Shown here in pieces: positions 5,754 to 15,108 of a stretch of 15,125 bases of DNA. Each line of letters begins with the position of its first letter. The stretch's first letter is position 1. The stretch comes from Alphaproteobacteria bacterium (lineage in GTDB: Bacteria; Pseudomonadota; Alphaproteobacteria; GCA-2731375): assembly GCA_030746295.1 (NCBI GenBank), contig JASLMY010000111.1, positions 1 to 15,125 of the forward strand. The letters run 5' to 3'. Made by a program: the position numbers and the translations under genes. The notes beneath the pieces are model-generated. The model was not told the origin of the DNA, ran no database searches, and worked only from the letters and a program-made list of their open reading frames with translations.

Positions 5754-8033
5754 TCAGGTTTCGGAAACGGTCTGGCGACCGGCCTCTTGCGCCGCCACCG
5801 CGGCCAGGTTGACCAGGTCCGAGACCGTCGCCCCCATGGCGGCGATCTGCACCGGCTTCGACAGCCCGACCAGCAGCGGGCCGATGACGATGCCGCCGCC
5901 GAGCTCGGCCAACAGCTTCGAGGCGATCGAGGCGGAATGCAGCGCCGGCATGATCAGGACGTTGGCGGGACCGGAGAGGCGGGAGAAGGGATAGAGCTTC
6001 TGCAGCTCCGGGTTCAAGGCGACGTCGGCCGCCATCTCGCCGTCATACTCGAAATCGGTCTGGCGCCCATCCAGCACCGCCACCGCTTCGCGGACCCGCT
6101 CGCCGGTCGGCCACATCGGGTTGCCGAAGTTGGAATGGGAGAGCATCGCCACTCGCGGCTCCTGACCCAACGAGCGCGCCACCTCGGCCGTCTGCATGGC
6201 GATATCGGCCATCTCCTCGGGGCTCGGCAGCTCGTGCACCGTGGTATCGGCGGCGAAGACGGTACGGTGGCGGGTGACGATGATGGAGACGCCGAAGACC
6301 CGGCGACCCGGCGCCGGATCGAGGACCCGGCGGACCTCGTCAAAGGCGACCGCGTAGTTCCGGGTCACGCCGGTGACCATGGCGTCGGCGTCGCCCAGTT
6401 CGACCATGCAGGAGCCGAAGGTATTGCGGTCCTGGTTCACCATTCGCTGGCAGTCGCGATAGAGGAAGCCGCGCCGGCGCAGGCGAGCGTAAAGGAAGTC
6501 GGTGTATCTCTTGTTGTTGTCGCTGAGCCGGGCGTTGTGGACCTCGATCCCTTCGAGGGAGGCGATGCCGAGCCGGTCCATGGTCTCCTTGACCCGGTGC
6601 TCGCGGCCGATCAGCACCGGATCGCCGTAGCCCGATTCCTTGTAGGCGATGGCGGCACGGATCACTTTCTCCTCCTCGCCCTCGGCGAAGACGACCCGCT
6701 TCGGATTGGCCCGGACCTGATCGAACAGCATCTGCAGCGAGCCGACGGCGGGCTCCAGCCGGGCCTGCAGCTCGACCTTGTAGGTCTCCAGTTGCTCGAC
6801 CGGGCGGCGGGCGACGCCGGACTTCTCCGCCGCCTCGGCGACGGCGGCCGGGACGTGGCTGATCAACCTCGGATCGAAGGGCACCGGAATGATGTATTCG
6901 GGGCCGTAGCGCAGGCGCTCGACCGCATAGGCCTGGGCAACCTCGTCGGGCACGTCCTCGCGGGCCAGCTCCGCCAGCGCATGCGCCGCCGCGATCTTCA
7001 TCTCGTCGTTGATCGAGGTCGCGCGGACATCGAGGGCACCGCGGAAGATGTAGGGGAAGCCGAGCACGTTGTTGACCTGGTTGGGATAGTCCGAGCGGCC
7101 GGTGGCGACGATGGCGTCGTCGCGGACCTCGCGCACCTCTTCCGGCGTGACCTCGGGCTCCGGGTTGGCCATGGCGAAGATGATCGGTTTCGCCGCCATG
7201 TCGCGGACCATCTCGCGGCTGACCGCGCCCTTGACCGAGAGGCCGAAGAAGATGTCGGCGCCGCGCATCGCATCTTCCAGCGTCCTGAGCTCGGTCGCCG
7301 CCGCATGCGCCGACTTCCACTGGTTCATGCCGTCCTTGCGGCCCTGGTAGATGACGCCCCGGGTATCGCAGAGGATGACGTTCTCGGGCGGCAGGCCCAA
7401 CGACTTCAAAAGCTCGGCGCAGGCGATGCCGGCCGAGCCGGCGCCGTTGATCACCAGCCGCGAGGAGGCCATGTCACGGCCGGTGAGGTCGATGGCGTTG
7501 ATCAGGCCGGCGGCGGCGATGATCGCGGTGCCGTGCTGGTCGTCGTGGAAGACCGGGATGTCGAGTAGCTCGCGCAGGCGCTGCTCGATGACGAAGCAGT
7601 CCGGCGCCTTGATGTCCTCCAGGTTGATGCCGCCGAAGCTGGGACCGAGAAAGCGGACGCAATTGACCAGCTCGTCGACGTCCTCGGTGTCGACCAGGAT
7701 GTCGACGGAGTCGACGTCGGCGAAGCGCTTGAAGAGGGCCGCCTTGCCCTCCATCACCGGCTTCGCCGCCAGCGCCCCCAGATTGCCCAGCCCCAAGACC
7801 GCGGTGCCGTTGGAGACCACGGCCACCAGGTTGCCCTTGGAGGTGAAGTCATAGGCCGCGCTCGGCTCCTTCTCGATGACGAGACAGGGCGCGGCGACGC
7901 CCGGAGAATAGGCCAGGCTGAGATCGCGTTGCGTCGCCATCGGCACGGTCGGCACGATCTCGAGCTTGCCCGGGCGGCCGTCGGCGTGGAACCGCAAGGC
8001 TTCTTCGTTGGTGTAGTCACTCTTATTCGACAT
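5754..8033 (-). CDS. maeB: NADP-dependent malic enzyme (MaeB) with C-terminal phosphotransacetylase-like domain
   Basis: It catalyses oxidative decarboxylation of malate to pyruvate with NADPH formation, feeding C4 acids into pyruvate and acetyl-CoA. Starting at the complement of 8031-8033 it is 759 residues, the same as E. coli MaeB; the longer frame to 8105 adds 24 unconserved residues. The malic domain carries the catalytic Y42 (AYSPGVAAPC) and K97 (KPVMEGK), and the metal ligands E138-D139 (NLEDIKAPDCF) and D164 (FHDDQHGTA). The nucleotide loop is G196-A-G-S-A-G201. From about residue 430 to the end there is a phosphotransacetylase-like domain (VVFAEGEEEKVIRAA, NYAVAFDEVRRV) that in this family lacks transferase activity and senses acetyl-CoA. 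Only a weak GGGA lies nine bases before the start. It is divergent from mutS. Confidence 0.95.
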   Translation of the reverse strand: MSNKSDYTNEEALRFHADGRPGKLEIVPTVPMATQRDLSLAYSPGVAAPCLVIEKEPSAAYDFTSKGNLVAVVSNGTAVLGLGNLGALAAKPVMEGKAALFKRFADVDSVDILVDTEDVDELVNCVRFLGPSFGGINLEDIKAPDCFVIEQRLRELLDIPVFHDDQHGTAIIAAAGLINAIDLTGRDMASSRLVINGAGSAGIACAELLKSLGLPPENVILCDTRGVIYQGRKDGMNQWKSAHAAATELRTLEDAMRGADIFFGLSVKGAVSREMVRDMAAKPIIFAMANPEPEVTPEEVREVRDDAIVATGRSDYPNQVNNVLGFPYIFRGALDVRATSINDEMKIAAAHALAELAREDVPDEVAQAYAVERLRYGPEYIIPVPFDPRLISHVPAAVAEAAEKSGVARRPVEQLETYKVELQARLEPAVGSLQMLFDQVRANPKRVVFAEGEEEKVIRAAIAYKESGYGDPVLIGREHRVKETMDRLGIASLEGIEVHNARLSDNNKRYTDFLYARLRRRGFLYRDCQRMVNQDRNTFGSCMVELGDADAMVTGVTRNYAVAFDEVRRVLDPAPGRRVFGVSIIVTRHRTVFAADTTVHELPSPEEMADIAMQTAEVARSLGQEPRVAMLSHSNFGNPMWPTGERVREAVAVLDGRQTDFEYDGEMAADVALNPELQKLYPFSRLSGPANVLIMPALHSASIASKLLAELGGGIVIGPLLVGLSKPVQIAAMGATVSDLVNLAAVAAQEAGRQTVSET

Positions 8034-8116
8034 GGCTCGTGGTCCCAATGGTACGCGGCAACCGGCGCGACGCCCCCCGGCAGCGCCAAAGCGCAAAGCT
8101 ACCACATTGAAATGAC

Positions 8117-8147
8117 TTGCCTAGCCGCCACCGTGCGTGGCTTTAAT
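8117..8147 (+). promoter_or_regulatory. Candidate mutS promoter, implying a nearly leaderless transcript
   Basis: TTGCCT (8117-8122) and TTTAAT (8142-8147) lie 19 bases apart in the 122-base divergent region between maeB and mutS. The -10 box matches five of six bases. Transcription would start about 8154-8156, at the mutS ATG, which has no Shine-Dalgarno site. The spacer is one to two bases longer than ideal. Confidence 0.35.
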
Positions 8148-8155
8148 GCCGAGCG

Positions 8156-10849
8156 ATGTCAGAAGAGCGCCGCACCCGCCCCGCCAAGGACGCCCCGACA
8201 CCGATGATGGCGCAGTATCTCGCCATCAAGACGGAGCATCCCGATTGCCTCTTGTTCTATCGCATGGGCGACTTCTACGAGCTCTTCTTCGACGATGCCG
8301 AGCGCGCCGCGGCGGCCCTCGACATCACGCTCACCAAGCGCGGCAAGCACGAGGGCCGCGACGTACCGATGTGCGGCGTGCCTGTGCATGCGGCCGAGGC
8401 CTATCTCTCTCGCCTCATCCGCAAAGGCTACCGCGTCGCCGTCTGCGAGCAGACCGAGGATCCGAGCGAGGCCCGCAAGCGGCGCGGCGCCAAGGCCCTG
8501 GTAGAGCGCCGGGTAGTCCGCCTGATCACGCCCGGAACCCTTACCGAGGAGACCCTGCTCGACGCCCGCGCCAACAACTTCCTGGCGTCCCTCGGCCACG
8601 CCGAGGGACGCTTGGCACTGGCCTGGCTCGACGTCTCCACCGGCGATTTCTTCTGCCTCGCCGTCACCCCGGCCGACCTCGGCGCCGAGCTTGCCCGCCT
8701 GGCGCCGAGCGAATTGTTGCTCGCCGAGGGGGCCGAGGCGACGGCCGAGCTTCGCGGCGCGCTCGCCGACTGGCAATCGGTGCTGACCCCGCTGCCAGGC
8801 CCGCGTTTCGACAGCCGGGCGGCCGAGCGCCGACTTCTCGCCCTCTATCGTGTCAGCACTCTCGATGGCTTCGGCAGCTTCGAGCGGGCCGAGCTGGCCG
8901 CCGCCGGCGCCCTCGTCGGCTATGTCGAGGAGACCCAGAAGGGCCGCCTGCCGCGCCTCAAGCCGCCGCGCCAGGTAACGGCGGAGACGGTGCTCCGGAT
9001 CGATGCCGCGACCCGACGCAACCTGGAGCTGATGGTGACGCTGCAAGGCAGCCGCGAGGGCAGCTTGCTCAGCGTTATCGACCGCACCCGGACCGGCGCC
9101 GGCGCGCGCCTGCTGGGCGCCAGGCTGGCGCAGCCGCTGGCCGATCCGGCCGCGATCAACCGCCGCCTCGACATGGTGCAGCACTTCCTCGATGCGCCGG
9201 GCCGCCGCGAGGCGGTACGCGAAATCCTGGGCGGCAGCCCGGATCTGGCCCGCGCCCTCTCGCGCCTCACCGTCGGCCGCGGTGGCCCACGCGACCTGAC
9301 CGCGATCGCAAATGGCCTGGAACGCACCGCAAGCCTGCGCCAGTGCCTCGAGGCCGAGGGCCTGGCACCGCCGCCCGACGGCATCCAGGACGCGGTCGAG
9401 GGCCTGGGCCGGCACGGCGAGCTGGTAACCGAGCTCGCCCGTGCCCTGAAGCCGGAGCCGCCGCACCTCACCCGCGACGGCGATTTCGTCGCCGAGGGCT
9501 ATTCGGCGCCGCTGGACGAGCAGCGCGGCCTGCGCGACGAGAGCCGCCGGCTGATCCTGGCCTTGGAGCGCAAATACCGCGAGGTCACCGGCATCGAGCA
9601 GCTGAAGATCAAGCACAATCAGATGCTCGGCTACTACCTCGAAGCCACGGCGCGGCGCGCCGAGGCGCTGTTGGCGCCGCCCCTGAACCAGACCTTTGTC
9701 CACCGGCAATCGATGGCCAACGCGATGCGCTTCTCGACCGCCGAGCTGGCCGAACTCGAAAGCAACGTCGCCCGGGCGGCGGGACGGGCCCTGGCGCTGG
9801 AGCTGGAGATTTTCGAAGCCCTGACGGCGAAAGTCGGCGATGCCGCCGAGGCGATCCTGGGCGCCGCCGACGCCATGGCCGCGCTCGACGTCGCCGCCGC
9901 CAATGCCGAACACGCGGCGATCGCCCGCTATTGCCGGCCCGAGGTCGATGATGGCACCGGCTTCGAGGTTGCCGGCGGCCGTCACCCGGTGGTCGAGGCG
10001 GCACTTGCGGCAAGCGACGAGGGTGCCTTCGTCGCCAACGACTGCCGGCTGGACGAGGACGGGGCGCGGATCTGGCTCCTGACCGGGCCCAACATGGCCG
10101 GCAAGAGCACCTTCCTGCGCCAGAATGCGCTGATCGCCGTGCTGGCCCAGATGGGCGCCTACGTGCCGGCGGAGGCGGCCCTGATCGGCGTCGTCGACCA
10201 GCTCTTCAGCCGCGTCGGCGCCGCCGACGACCTGGCCCGGGGCCGCTCGACCTTCATGGTGGAGATGGTGGAGACGGCGTCGATCTTGAACCGGGCGGGG
10301 CCCCGGTCGCTCGTCATCCTGGACGAGATCGGTCGCGGCACCGCGACCTATGACGGCCTCTCGATCGCCTGGGCGGCGATCGAGCAGCTGGCCGAGGTGA
10401 ACCGCTGCCGCGCCCTTTTCGCCACCCATTATCACGAGCTCACGGCACTGACGGCGAAGCTGCCGATGCTCGCCACTCACACCATGCGGGTCCGGGAATG
10501 GCAGGGCGAGGTGGTCTTCCTGCACGAGGTCGGGCCGGGCGCGGCCGACCGCTCCTACGGCATCCAGGTGGCGAAGCTGGCGGGCCTGCCGGCGGTCGTG
10601 ATCGCCCGCGCCGAGGAGGTCCTGGCGGCATTGGAGCGGAACGAGGTCTCGGGCGCTGACGCAGCCGCCCGGCTCGCCGACGACCTGCCGCTCTTCGCCG
10701 CCACCCGTCCGCGCTCGGCCGGCGCCGGCCGGCAGCCGCCCACGGCCCTGGAATCGGCCCTGGCCGAAATCCGCCCGGACGACTTGAGCCCGCGCCAGGC
10801 GCTGGAGCTCGTCTACCGTCTGCACGCGCTCACCGACGAGACCGAGTGA
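8156..10849 (+). CDS. mutS: DNA mismatch repair protein MutS
   Basis: MutS binds base mismatches and small loops in the cytoplasm and, with ATP, recruits MutL to start strand-specific repair. The 897 residues fit bacterial MutS. Domain I holds the mismatch-wedging F40-Y41-E42 in [11 protein letters not shown]; connector and lever domains follow; the clamp is about 430-540; and the ATPase has Walker A G644-P-N-M-A-G-K-S-T652 and Walker B ending at D723-E724 ([10 protein letters not shown]), followed by the FATHYHEL segment. The C-terminus [13 protein letters not shown] is the conserved oligomerisation helix. No ribosome binding site precedes ATG 8156, but the alignment start (two short charged stretches, then TPMMAQYL) is as expected. 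It heads a probable unit with the three plus-strand genes downstream. The sequence looks intact, with no lost motif. Confidence 0.97.
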   Translation: MSEERRTRPAKDAPTPMMAQYLAIKTEHPDCLLFYRMGDFYELFFDDAERAAAALDITLTKRGKHEGRDVPMCGVPVHAAEAYLSRLIRKGYRVAVCEQTEDPSEARKRRGAKALVERRVVRLITPGTLTEETLLDARANNFLASLGHAEGRLALAWLDVSTGDFFCLAVTPADLGAELARLAPSELLLAEGAEATAELRGALADWQSVLTPLPGPRFDSRAAERRLLALYRVSTLDGFGSFERAELAAAGALVGYVEETQKGRLPRLKPPRQVTAETVLRIDAATRRNLELMVTLQGSREGSLLSVIDRTRTGAGARLLGARLAQPLADPAAINRRLDMVQHFLDAPGRREAVREILGGSPDLARALSRLTVGRGGPRDLTAIANGLERTASLRQCLEAEGLAPPPDGIQDAVEGLGRHGELVTELARALKPEPPHLTRDGDFVAEGYSAPLDEQRGLRDESRRLILALERKYREVTGIEQLKIKHNQMLGYYLEATARRAEALLAPPLNQTFVHRQSMANAMRFSTAELAELESNVARAAGRALALELEIFEALTAKVGDAAEAILGAADAMAALDVAAANAEHAAIARYCRPEVDDGTGFEVAGGRHPVVEAALAASDEGAFVANDCRLDEDGARIWLLTGPNMAGKSTFLRQNALIAVLAQMGAYVPAEAALIGVVDQLFSRVGAADDLARGRSTFMVEMVETASILNRAGPRSLVILDEIGRGTATYDGLSIAWAAIEQLAEVNRCRALFATHYHELTALTAKLPMLATHTMRVREWQGEVVFLHEVGPGAADRSYGIQVAKLAGLPAVVIARAEEVLAALERNEVSGADAAARLADDLPLFAATRPRSAGAGRQPPTALESALAEIRPDDLSPRQALELVYRLHALTDETE

Positions 10850-10891
10850 CGCCGGCCCGAGCGGCCCAATTCGAGAGAGTGGAGAAACAGC

Positions 10892-11269
10892 ATGATCGAT
10901 CACGTATCCGTCACCGTCAGCGACCTGGCCGCCGCGTCGGCGCTCTACGAGCCGGTTCTCGCCGCGATCGGGCTGGCGAAGCTGGTGGTCCGCGAGGGCA
11001 CCGTCGGCTTCGGCAAGAAGTACCCGGAGTTCTGGCTCAACGAGCGCCCCGGCGCACCGCCCACATCCGACGAGAGCGGCCATCACGTCTGCTTGCGCGC
11101 CAGAACGCCCCAACAGGTCGACGACTTCCACGCCGCCGCCCTGGGGGCGGGCGGGAAGAGCGACGGCGCGCCGGGCATGCGGCCCGAATACCACAGCACC
11201 TACTATGCCGCCTTCGTCCGCGATCTGGACGGCAACCGAATAGAGGCGGTCACGTTCATCACCGAATAG
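10892..11269 (+). CDS. VOC (glyoxalase/bleomycin-resistance fold) family protein
   Basis: This is a 125-residue cytoplasmic protein of the vicinal oxygen chelate superfamily. It begins with the usual beta strand and ligand MIDHVSVTVSDL (H4). His residues H64-H65 start the second module (GHHVCLRA), and it ends with the typical DLDGNRIEAV strand carrying E118. H4, H64 or H65, and E118 are candidate metal ligands. Size and layout match the short single-domain group often annotated only as glyoxalase-like, which includes lyases, dioxygenases and binding proteins; no specific reaction can be named. GGAG at 10881-10884, seven bases before the ATG, fixes the start. It lies 42 bases after mutS and 71 bases before a dehydrogenase on the same strand, so co-transcription with mutS is likely. 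Confidence 0.85.
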   Translation: MIDHVSVTVSDLAAASALYEPVLAAIGLAKLVVREGTVGFGKKYPEFWLNERPGAPPTSDESGHHVCLRARTPQQVDDFHAAALGAGGKSDGAPGMRPEYHSTYYAAFVRDLDGNRIEAVTFITE

Positions 11270-11340
11270 GGGCAGCACCGGCCAGCCCTTTGGGCTATCC
11301 TCGGGCCCCAGCCGCAACCAGGGTCGAGTAGGAAGGCATG

Positions 11341-12111
11341 ATGCGGGATTTGTTCGATTTAACGGGTAAGGTCGCGGTCGTGACCGGCGCCACCAAGGGT
11401 ATCGGTCGCGCCATTGCCCATGCGCTGGCGGCGCACGGCGCCAAGGTCACGGTCGCGAGCCGCAAGGCCGACGCTTGCGACCGGGTGACGGCGGAAATCC
11501 GCGAGGCCGGTGGCGAGGCCATGGCCGTGCCCTGCAACATCACCTATCGCGAGCAACTGGAAGCCCTCATTGGCCGGACCCGCGAGGAATGGGGCCAGAT
11601 CGACATCGTGATCGCCAACGCCGCGGTCAATCCCTTCTACGGCTCCAACATCGAGGTCCCGGAATCGGCCTTCGAGAAGACCATGACCTGCAACGTCCGC
11701 TCGAACATGTGGCTGGCCGAGCTGGTAGTGCCCGAGATGCGCGAGCGGAAAGACGGCGCTTACGTCATCGTCTCCTCGATCGGTGGGCTTAGGGGCAACC
11801 CGGTGATCGGCACCTATTGCATCTCCAAGGCGGCCGACATGCAGATCGTTCGCAACCTGTCGGTCGAGTTCAGCCCCGACAACATCCGCTTCAACTGCAT
11901 AGCACCCGGCCTGGTGAAGACCGATTTCGCGCGGGCGCTCTGGGACGACCCGGAGCTCTCGGCGGAGCGGACCGAGGCGACACCGCTCAGGCGGCTCGGC
12001 GAGCCCGAGGACATCGCCGGCGCGGCGGTCTTTCTGGCCTCGCGGGCGGGTGCCTGGATCACCGGTCAGACCATCGTCGTCGACGGCGGCGTCATGATCG
12101 CGCCGGCCTGA
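11341..12111 (+). CDS. Classical short-chain dehydrogenase/reductase
   Basis: This is a 256-residue NAD(P)-dependent oxidoreductase. Numbering is from ATG 11338. It has the cofactor loop T16-G-A-T-K-G-I-G23, ANAAV in place of NNAG, and the catalytic S147 (VIVSSIGG), Y160 and K164 (YCISK). The C-terminal GQTIVVDGG is standard. An Arg after strand 2 (ASRKAD) suggests NADP(H). Two ATGs lie in tandem; AGGA at 11330-11333 is four bases from the first and seven from the second, and related proteins begin close to RDLFDLTGKVA, so I chose 11341. It is followed 23 bases later by glnD. The reaction is unknown; 3-oxoacyl reduction or oxidation of secondary alcohols in fatty-acid or terpenoid breakdown would fit the family. 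It shares little with the dehydrogenase at 4947 beyond the fold. Confidence 0.9.
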   Translation: MRDLFDLTGKVAVVTGATKGIGRAIAHALAAHGAKVTVASRKADACDRVTAEIREAGGEAMAVPCNITYREQLEALIGRTREEWGQIDIVIANAAVNPFYGSNIEVPESAFEKTMTCNVRSNMWLAELVVPEMRERKDGAYVIVSSIGGLRGNPVIGTYCISKAADMQIVRNLSVEFSPDNIRFNCIAPGLVKTDFARALWDDPELSAERTEATPLRRLGEPEDIAGAAVFLASRAGAWITGQTIVVDGGVMIAPA

Positions 12112-12134
12112 GGCGGGCGGGTCAGAGGACCTCG

Positions 12135-14927
12135 ATGCAGAACATCAAGGACCGGCGCCGGATCGTCGATCGCAAGGCGCTACTCGGCCGCATCGACGAG
12201 CTGACCGAGGACTTGGCGGCGGATTCGGCGGAGTACCGCCGATGCCTGCTCGAGACCTCCAAGGAAGCGCTCGCCGGTGGCCGCGAGGAGTTGAAATCCC
12301 GCTTCGATGCCGGCCTTTCCGGAACCGAGCTGATGCGGGCCAACGCCTACATGATGGACCAGCTGATCCGCTGCCTCCATGACGTCACCGCCGCCCGGGT
12401 CTATCGCGCCACCAACCCGACCTCGGGCGAGCGCCTGGCGCTCGTCGCCGTCGGCGGCTACGGCCGGGCCGAGCTGGCGCCCTTTTCCGACATCGATATC
12501 CTGTTCCTGCTGCCCTACAAGCAGACGCCCTGGGGCGAGCAGGTGATCGAGTACATGCTCTACATGCTCTGGGATCTGGGGCTGAAGGTGGGCCATTCGA
12601 CCCGCTCGGTCGACGACTGCATCCGCCTCTCGGCGAGCGACCTGACGATCCGCACCTCGCTCTTGGAGGCCCGCTACCTCTGGGGCGAGGAGGCGCTCTT
12701 CGCCGAGCTGAAGGAACGCTTCGAGAAGGACGTGGTCAGCGGCAGCGGCCCAGACTTCGTCGAGGCCAAGCTCGCCGAGCGCGACGAGCGCCACCAGCGC
12801 ATGGGCGATTCCCGCTACGTCCTGGAGCCGAACATCAAGGACGGCAAGGGCGGCCTGCGCGACCTTCACACTCTCTTCTGGATCGCCAAGTATCTCTACC
12901 AGGTCGACGAGGTCGAGGCCCTGATCGAGAAGGGCGTGCTGACGCGGGCCGAGTATCAGAGTTTCGCCAAGGCCGAGGACTTCCTGCGCACGGTGCGCTG
13001 TCATCTCCACTACGCCACCGGCCGGGCCGAGGAACGACTTACTTTCGACATGCAGCCGGGCCTGGCCGAACGACTCGGCTACACCGATCACGCGGGCACG
13101 ACCGGCGTCGAGCGTTTCATGAAGCACTACTTCCTCATCGCCAAGGACGTCGGCGACCTGACCCGGATCTTCTGCGCCGCGCTGGAGGAGCAGCACCGGC
13201 GACGCCAGCTCTTCCGCCTGCCGCGCCTCGGCCTGCGCAAGCGCGAGATCGACGGTTTCCTGGTCGACGGCGGCCGCATTTCGCTCTGCCATGACGACGA
13301 CTTCGCCAAGGACCCGGTGAAGCTGGTCCGCCTCTTCAAGGTCGCCCATGAGCGCGACCTCGACATCCACCCGCACGCGCTCCGATCGATCACGCGCAAT
13401 CTCAGGCTGGTCGGCCATTCGTTACGCCACGACGAGGAAGCGAACGCGCTCTTCCTGGAGATCCTGGCCTCCAAACGCAATCCCGAAAGCACCCTCAGGC
13501 GGATGAACGAATCCGGCGTCTTCGGCCGTTTCGTGCCTGAGTTCGGCCGCGTCGTCGCACAGATGCAGCACGACATGTACCACGTCTATACGGTCGACGA
13601 GCACACCATCCGGGCAATCGGCGTGCTGGCCCGAATCGAGAACGGCGAGTATGCCGAGGAGCATCCGCTCTCGACCGAAATCTTCCCCAAGATCCAGATG
13701 CGCCGTGTGCTCTATTTCGCGGTCCTGTTGCACGACATCGCCAAGGGCCGTGGCGGCGACCATTCGGTGCTGGGGGCCGAGATCGCCGAGCGGCTGGGGC
13801 CTCGGATGGGGCTCGATGCGGCCGAGACCGAGACCGCGGCTTGGCTGGTGCGCTGGCACCTGGCGATGAGCAACACCGCCTTCAAGCGCGACCTCGACGA
13901 CCCCAAGACGATCCAGGACTTCGTCGAGCTGGTGCAGAGCCCCGAGCGCCTGCGCCTGCTGGTGGTCTTGACCGTGGCCGACATCCGCGCCGTCGGCCCA
14001 GGCGTTTGGAACGGCTGGAAGGGCCAGCTCCTGCGCGACCTCTATCAGCGGGCCGAGGAAGTGATGCTGGGTGGCCAGGCCAGCATCGGCCGGGATGAGC
14101 GCGTCAGCGGGATCCAGCAACGTCTGGCCGAGCGCCTCGCCGACTGGACCGAGGCCGAACGCCAACGTCACTTCGAGCGCGGCCCGATCTCGTTCTGGTT
14201 CGCCGACGATTTGGAGACCCACGAGCGCTGGGCCCGGCTGATGCGCGGCGCCGACCAGCGCGAGGCACCCTTGACCGTCGACACCCGGGTCAACCGGTTC
14301 CAGGCGGTCACCGAGGTGACGGTTTTCACGGCCGACCACGCCGGCCTGTTCTCGCGCCTCGCCGGCGCCATCGCCGCCAGCGGCGCTTCCATCGCCGATG
14401 CTCGCATCTTCACCACCAACGACGGCATGGCCCTCGACGTCTTCCTGATCCAGGACATGGAGGGCAACGCCTTCGAGCGCCCCGACCGCCTGGCCAAGCT
14501 GACGGCCGGCATCGAGCGGACGCTCTTCGGCGAGCTCAAGCTCCACCAGGAGCTGCCCAAGCGCCAGGACAAGCTGCCGCGCCGGGCCGAGGTCTTCAAG
14601 GTCGAGCCGCGGGTGCTGATCGACAACGCCGCCTCCAACACCCACACCGTGGTCGAGGTCAACGGCCGCGACCGGCCGGCCCTGCTCTACGACCTGACCC
14701 GGGCCTTCTTCGACCTCTCGCTTTCCATCAGCCACGCCCGCATTGCCACCTATGGCGAGCGCGCCGTCGACGTCTTCTACGTCAAGGACCTGTTCGGCCT
14801 GAAGATCGAAAACGAGAACAAGCGCGAGGCCATCCGCGCGCGCCTGATGCAGACCCTGGCGCCGGTGGCGGCGGCCGAAGAGGCACCGCTGTCAGAACAG
14901 CCCGAGCCCGCGGCCCTTGTGCCCTAG
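12135..14927 (+). CDS. glnD: Bifunctional uridylyltransferase / uridylyl-removing enzyme GlnD
   Basis: GlnD is the cytoplasmic nitrogen sensor. It uridylylates PII proteins (GlnB, GlnK) when glutamine is low and removes UMP when glutamine is high, so controlling glutamine synthetase and nitrogen-regulated genes. The 930 residues match the family. The nucleotidyltransferase site is G107-G-Y-G-R-A-E-L-A-P-F-S-D119-I-D121 with both catalytic Asp. A conserved linker follows (NIKDGKGGLRDLHTLFW), then the HD hydrolase site H533-D534-I-A-K-G-R-G-G-D-H543, and two ACT domains for glutamine at about 728-800 and 837-910. GAGG at 12125-12128, six bases before ATG 12135, sets the start; the frame extends upstream as an open reading shadow of the preceding dehydrogenase and should not be included. 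In many alphaproteobacteria glnD is followed by murJ (mviN), which would lie beyond the window. Confidence 0.97.
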   Translation: MQNIKDRRRIVDRKALLGRIDELTEDLAADSAEYRRCLLETSKEALAGGREELKSRFDAGLSGTELMRANAYMMDQLIRCLHDVTAARVYRATNPTSGERLALVAVGGYGRAELAPFSDIDILFLLPYKQTPWGEQVIEYMLYMLWDLGLKVGHSTRSVDDCIRLSASDLTIRTSLLEARYLWGEEALFAELKERFEKDVVSGSGPDFVEAKLAERDERHQRMGDSRYVLEPNIKDGKGGLRDLHTLFWIAKYLYQVDEVEALIEKGVLTRAEYQSFAKAEDFLRTVRCHLHYATGRAEERLTFDMQPGLAERLGYTDHAGTTGVERFMKHYFLIAKDVGDLTRIFCAALEEQHRRRQLFRLPRLGLRKREIDGFLVDGGRISLCHDDDFAKDPVKLVRLFKVAHERDLDIHPHALRSITRNLRLVGHSLRHDEEANALFLEILASKRNPESTLRRMNESGVFGRFVPEFGRVVAQMQHDMYHVYTVDEHTIRAIGVLARIENGEYAEEHPLSTEIFPKIQMRRVLYFAVLLHDIAKGRGGDHSVLGAEIAERLGPRMGLDAAETETAAWLVRWHLAMSNTAFKRDLDDPKTIQDFVELVQSPERLRLLVVLTVADIRAVGPGVWNGWKGQLLRDLYQRAEEVMLGGQASIGRDERVSGIQQRLAERLADWTEAERQRHFERGPISFWFADDLETHERWARLMRGADQREAPLTVDTRVNRFQAVTEVTVFTADHAGLFSRLAGAIAASGASIADARIFTTNDGMALDVFLIQDMEGNAFERPDRLAKLTAGIERTLFGELKLHQELPKRQDKLPRRAEVFKVEPRVLIDNAASNTHTVVEVNGRDRPALLYDLTRAFFDLSLSISHARIATYGERAVDVFYVKDLFGLKIENENKREAIRARLMQTLAPVAAAEEAPLSEQPEPAALVP

Positions 14928-14978
14928 GGGGTCGGTTCTCTACTCACACCGGCGCGCAAGCAACCCAACTATCACGGC

Positions 14979-15061
14979 GTCATCGCGAGAAGGCGAAGCC
15001 GACGACGCGATCCAGTATCCTGGCTTCCGGTCTGGATCGCGTCGCTCCCCTCGCGATTGTC
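14979..15061. repeat. Palindromic intergenic repeat (REP/MITE-like)
   Basis: The element has a perfect 12-bp inverted repeat, GACGCGATCCAG (15004-15015) with CTGGATCGCGTC (15032-15043), nested inside ATCGCGAG (14982-14989) with CTCGCGAT (15050-15057). This layout, with GTCATCGCGAG outside and GCGATCCAG inside, matches a dispersed repeat that I recall in many GC-rich proteobacterial genomes in the form GTCATTGCGAG...GCAATCCAG. The folded RNA might also act as a 3' end for the glnD transcript, though there is no T tract. I see no second copy in this window. Confidence 0.7.
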
Positions 15062-15108
15062 TGTTTGCGATTGCCTATGATCGAGCGTCCCGTGAGGATC
15101 GGGATGCC

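Noticed and set aside
5787..7568. A 593-codon plus-strand frame opposite maeB
   Set aside because: Shadow of the conserved maeB frame; Asp/His/Gly/Arg-rich with no domain.
11284..11296. AGCCC-TTT-GGGCT hairpin between the VOC and dehydrogenase genes
   Set aside because: Only five base pairs and no following T tract, so too weak to call a terminator.
8159..11317. A 1052-codon open frame on the minus strand opposite mutS
   Set aside because: Low-complexity composition rich in Gly, Ala, Arg and Gln, no recognisable domain, and exact overlap with a complete mutS. Long antisense frames are normal in DNA this GC-rich.
11817..12134. Upstream extension of the glnD frame
   Set aside because: It lies inside the preceding dehydrogenase gene in another frame; the GlnD-like sequence and a good ribosome binding site begin at 12135.
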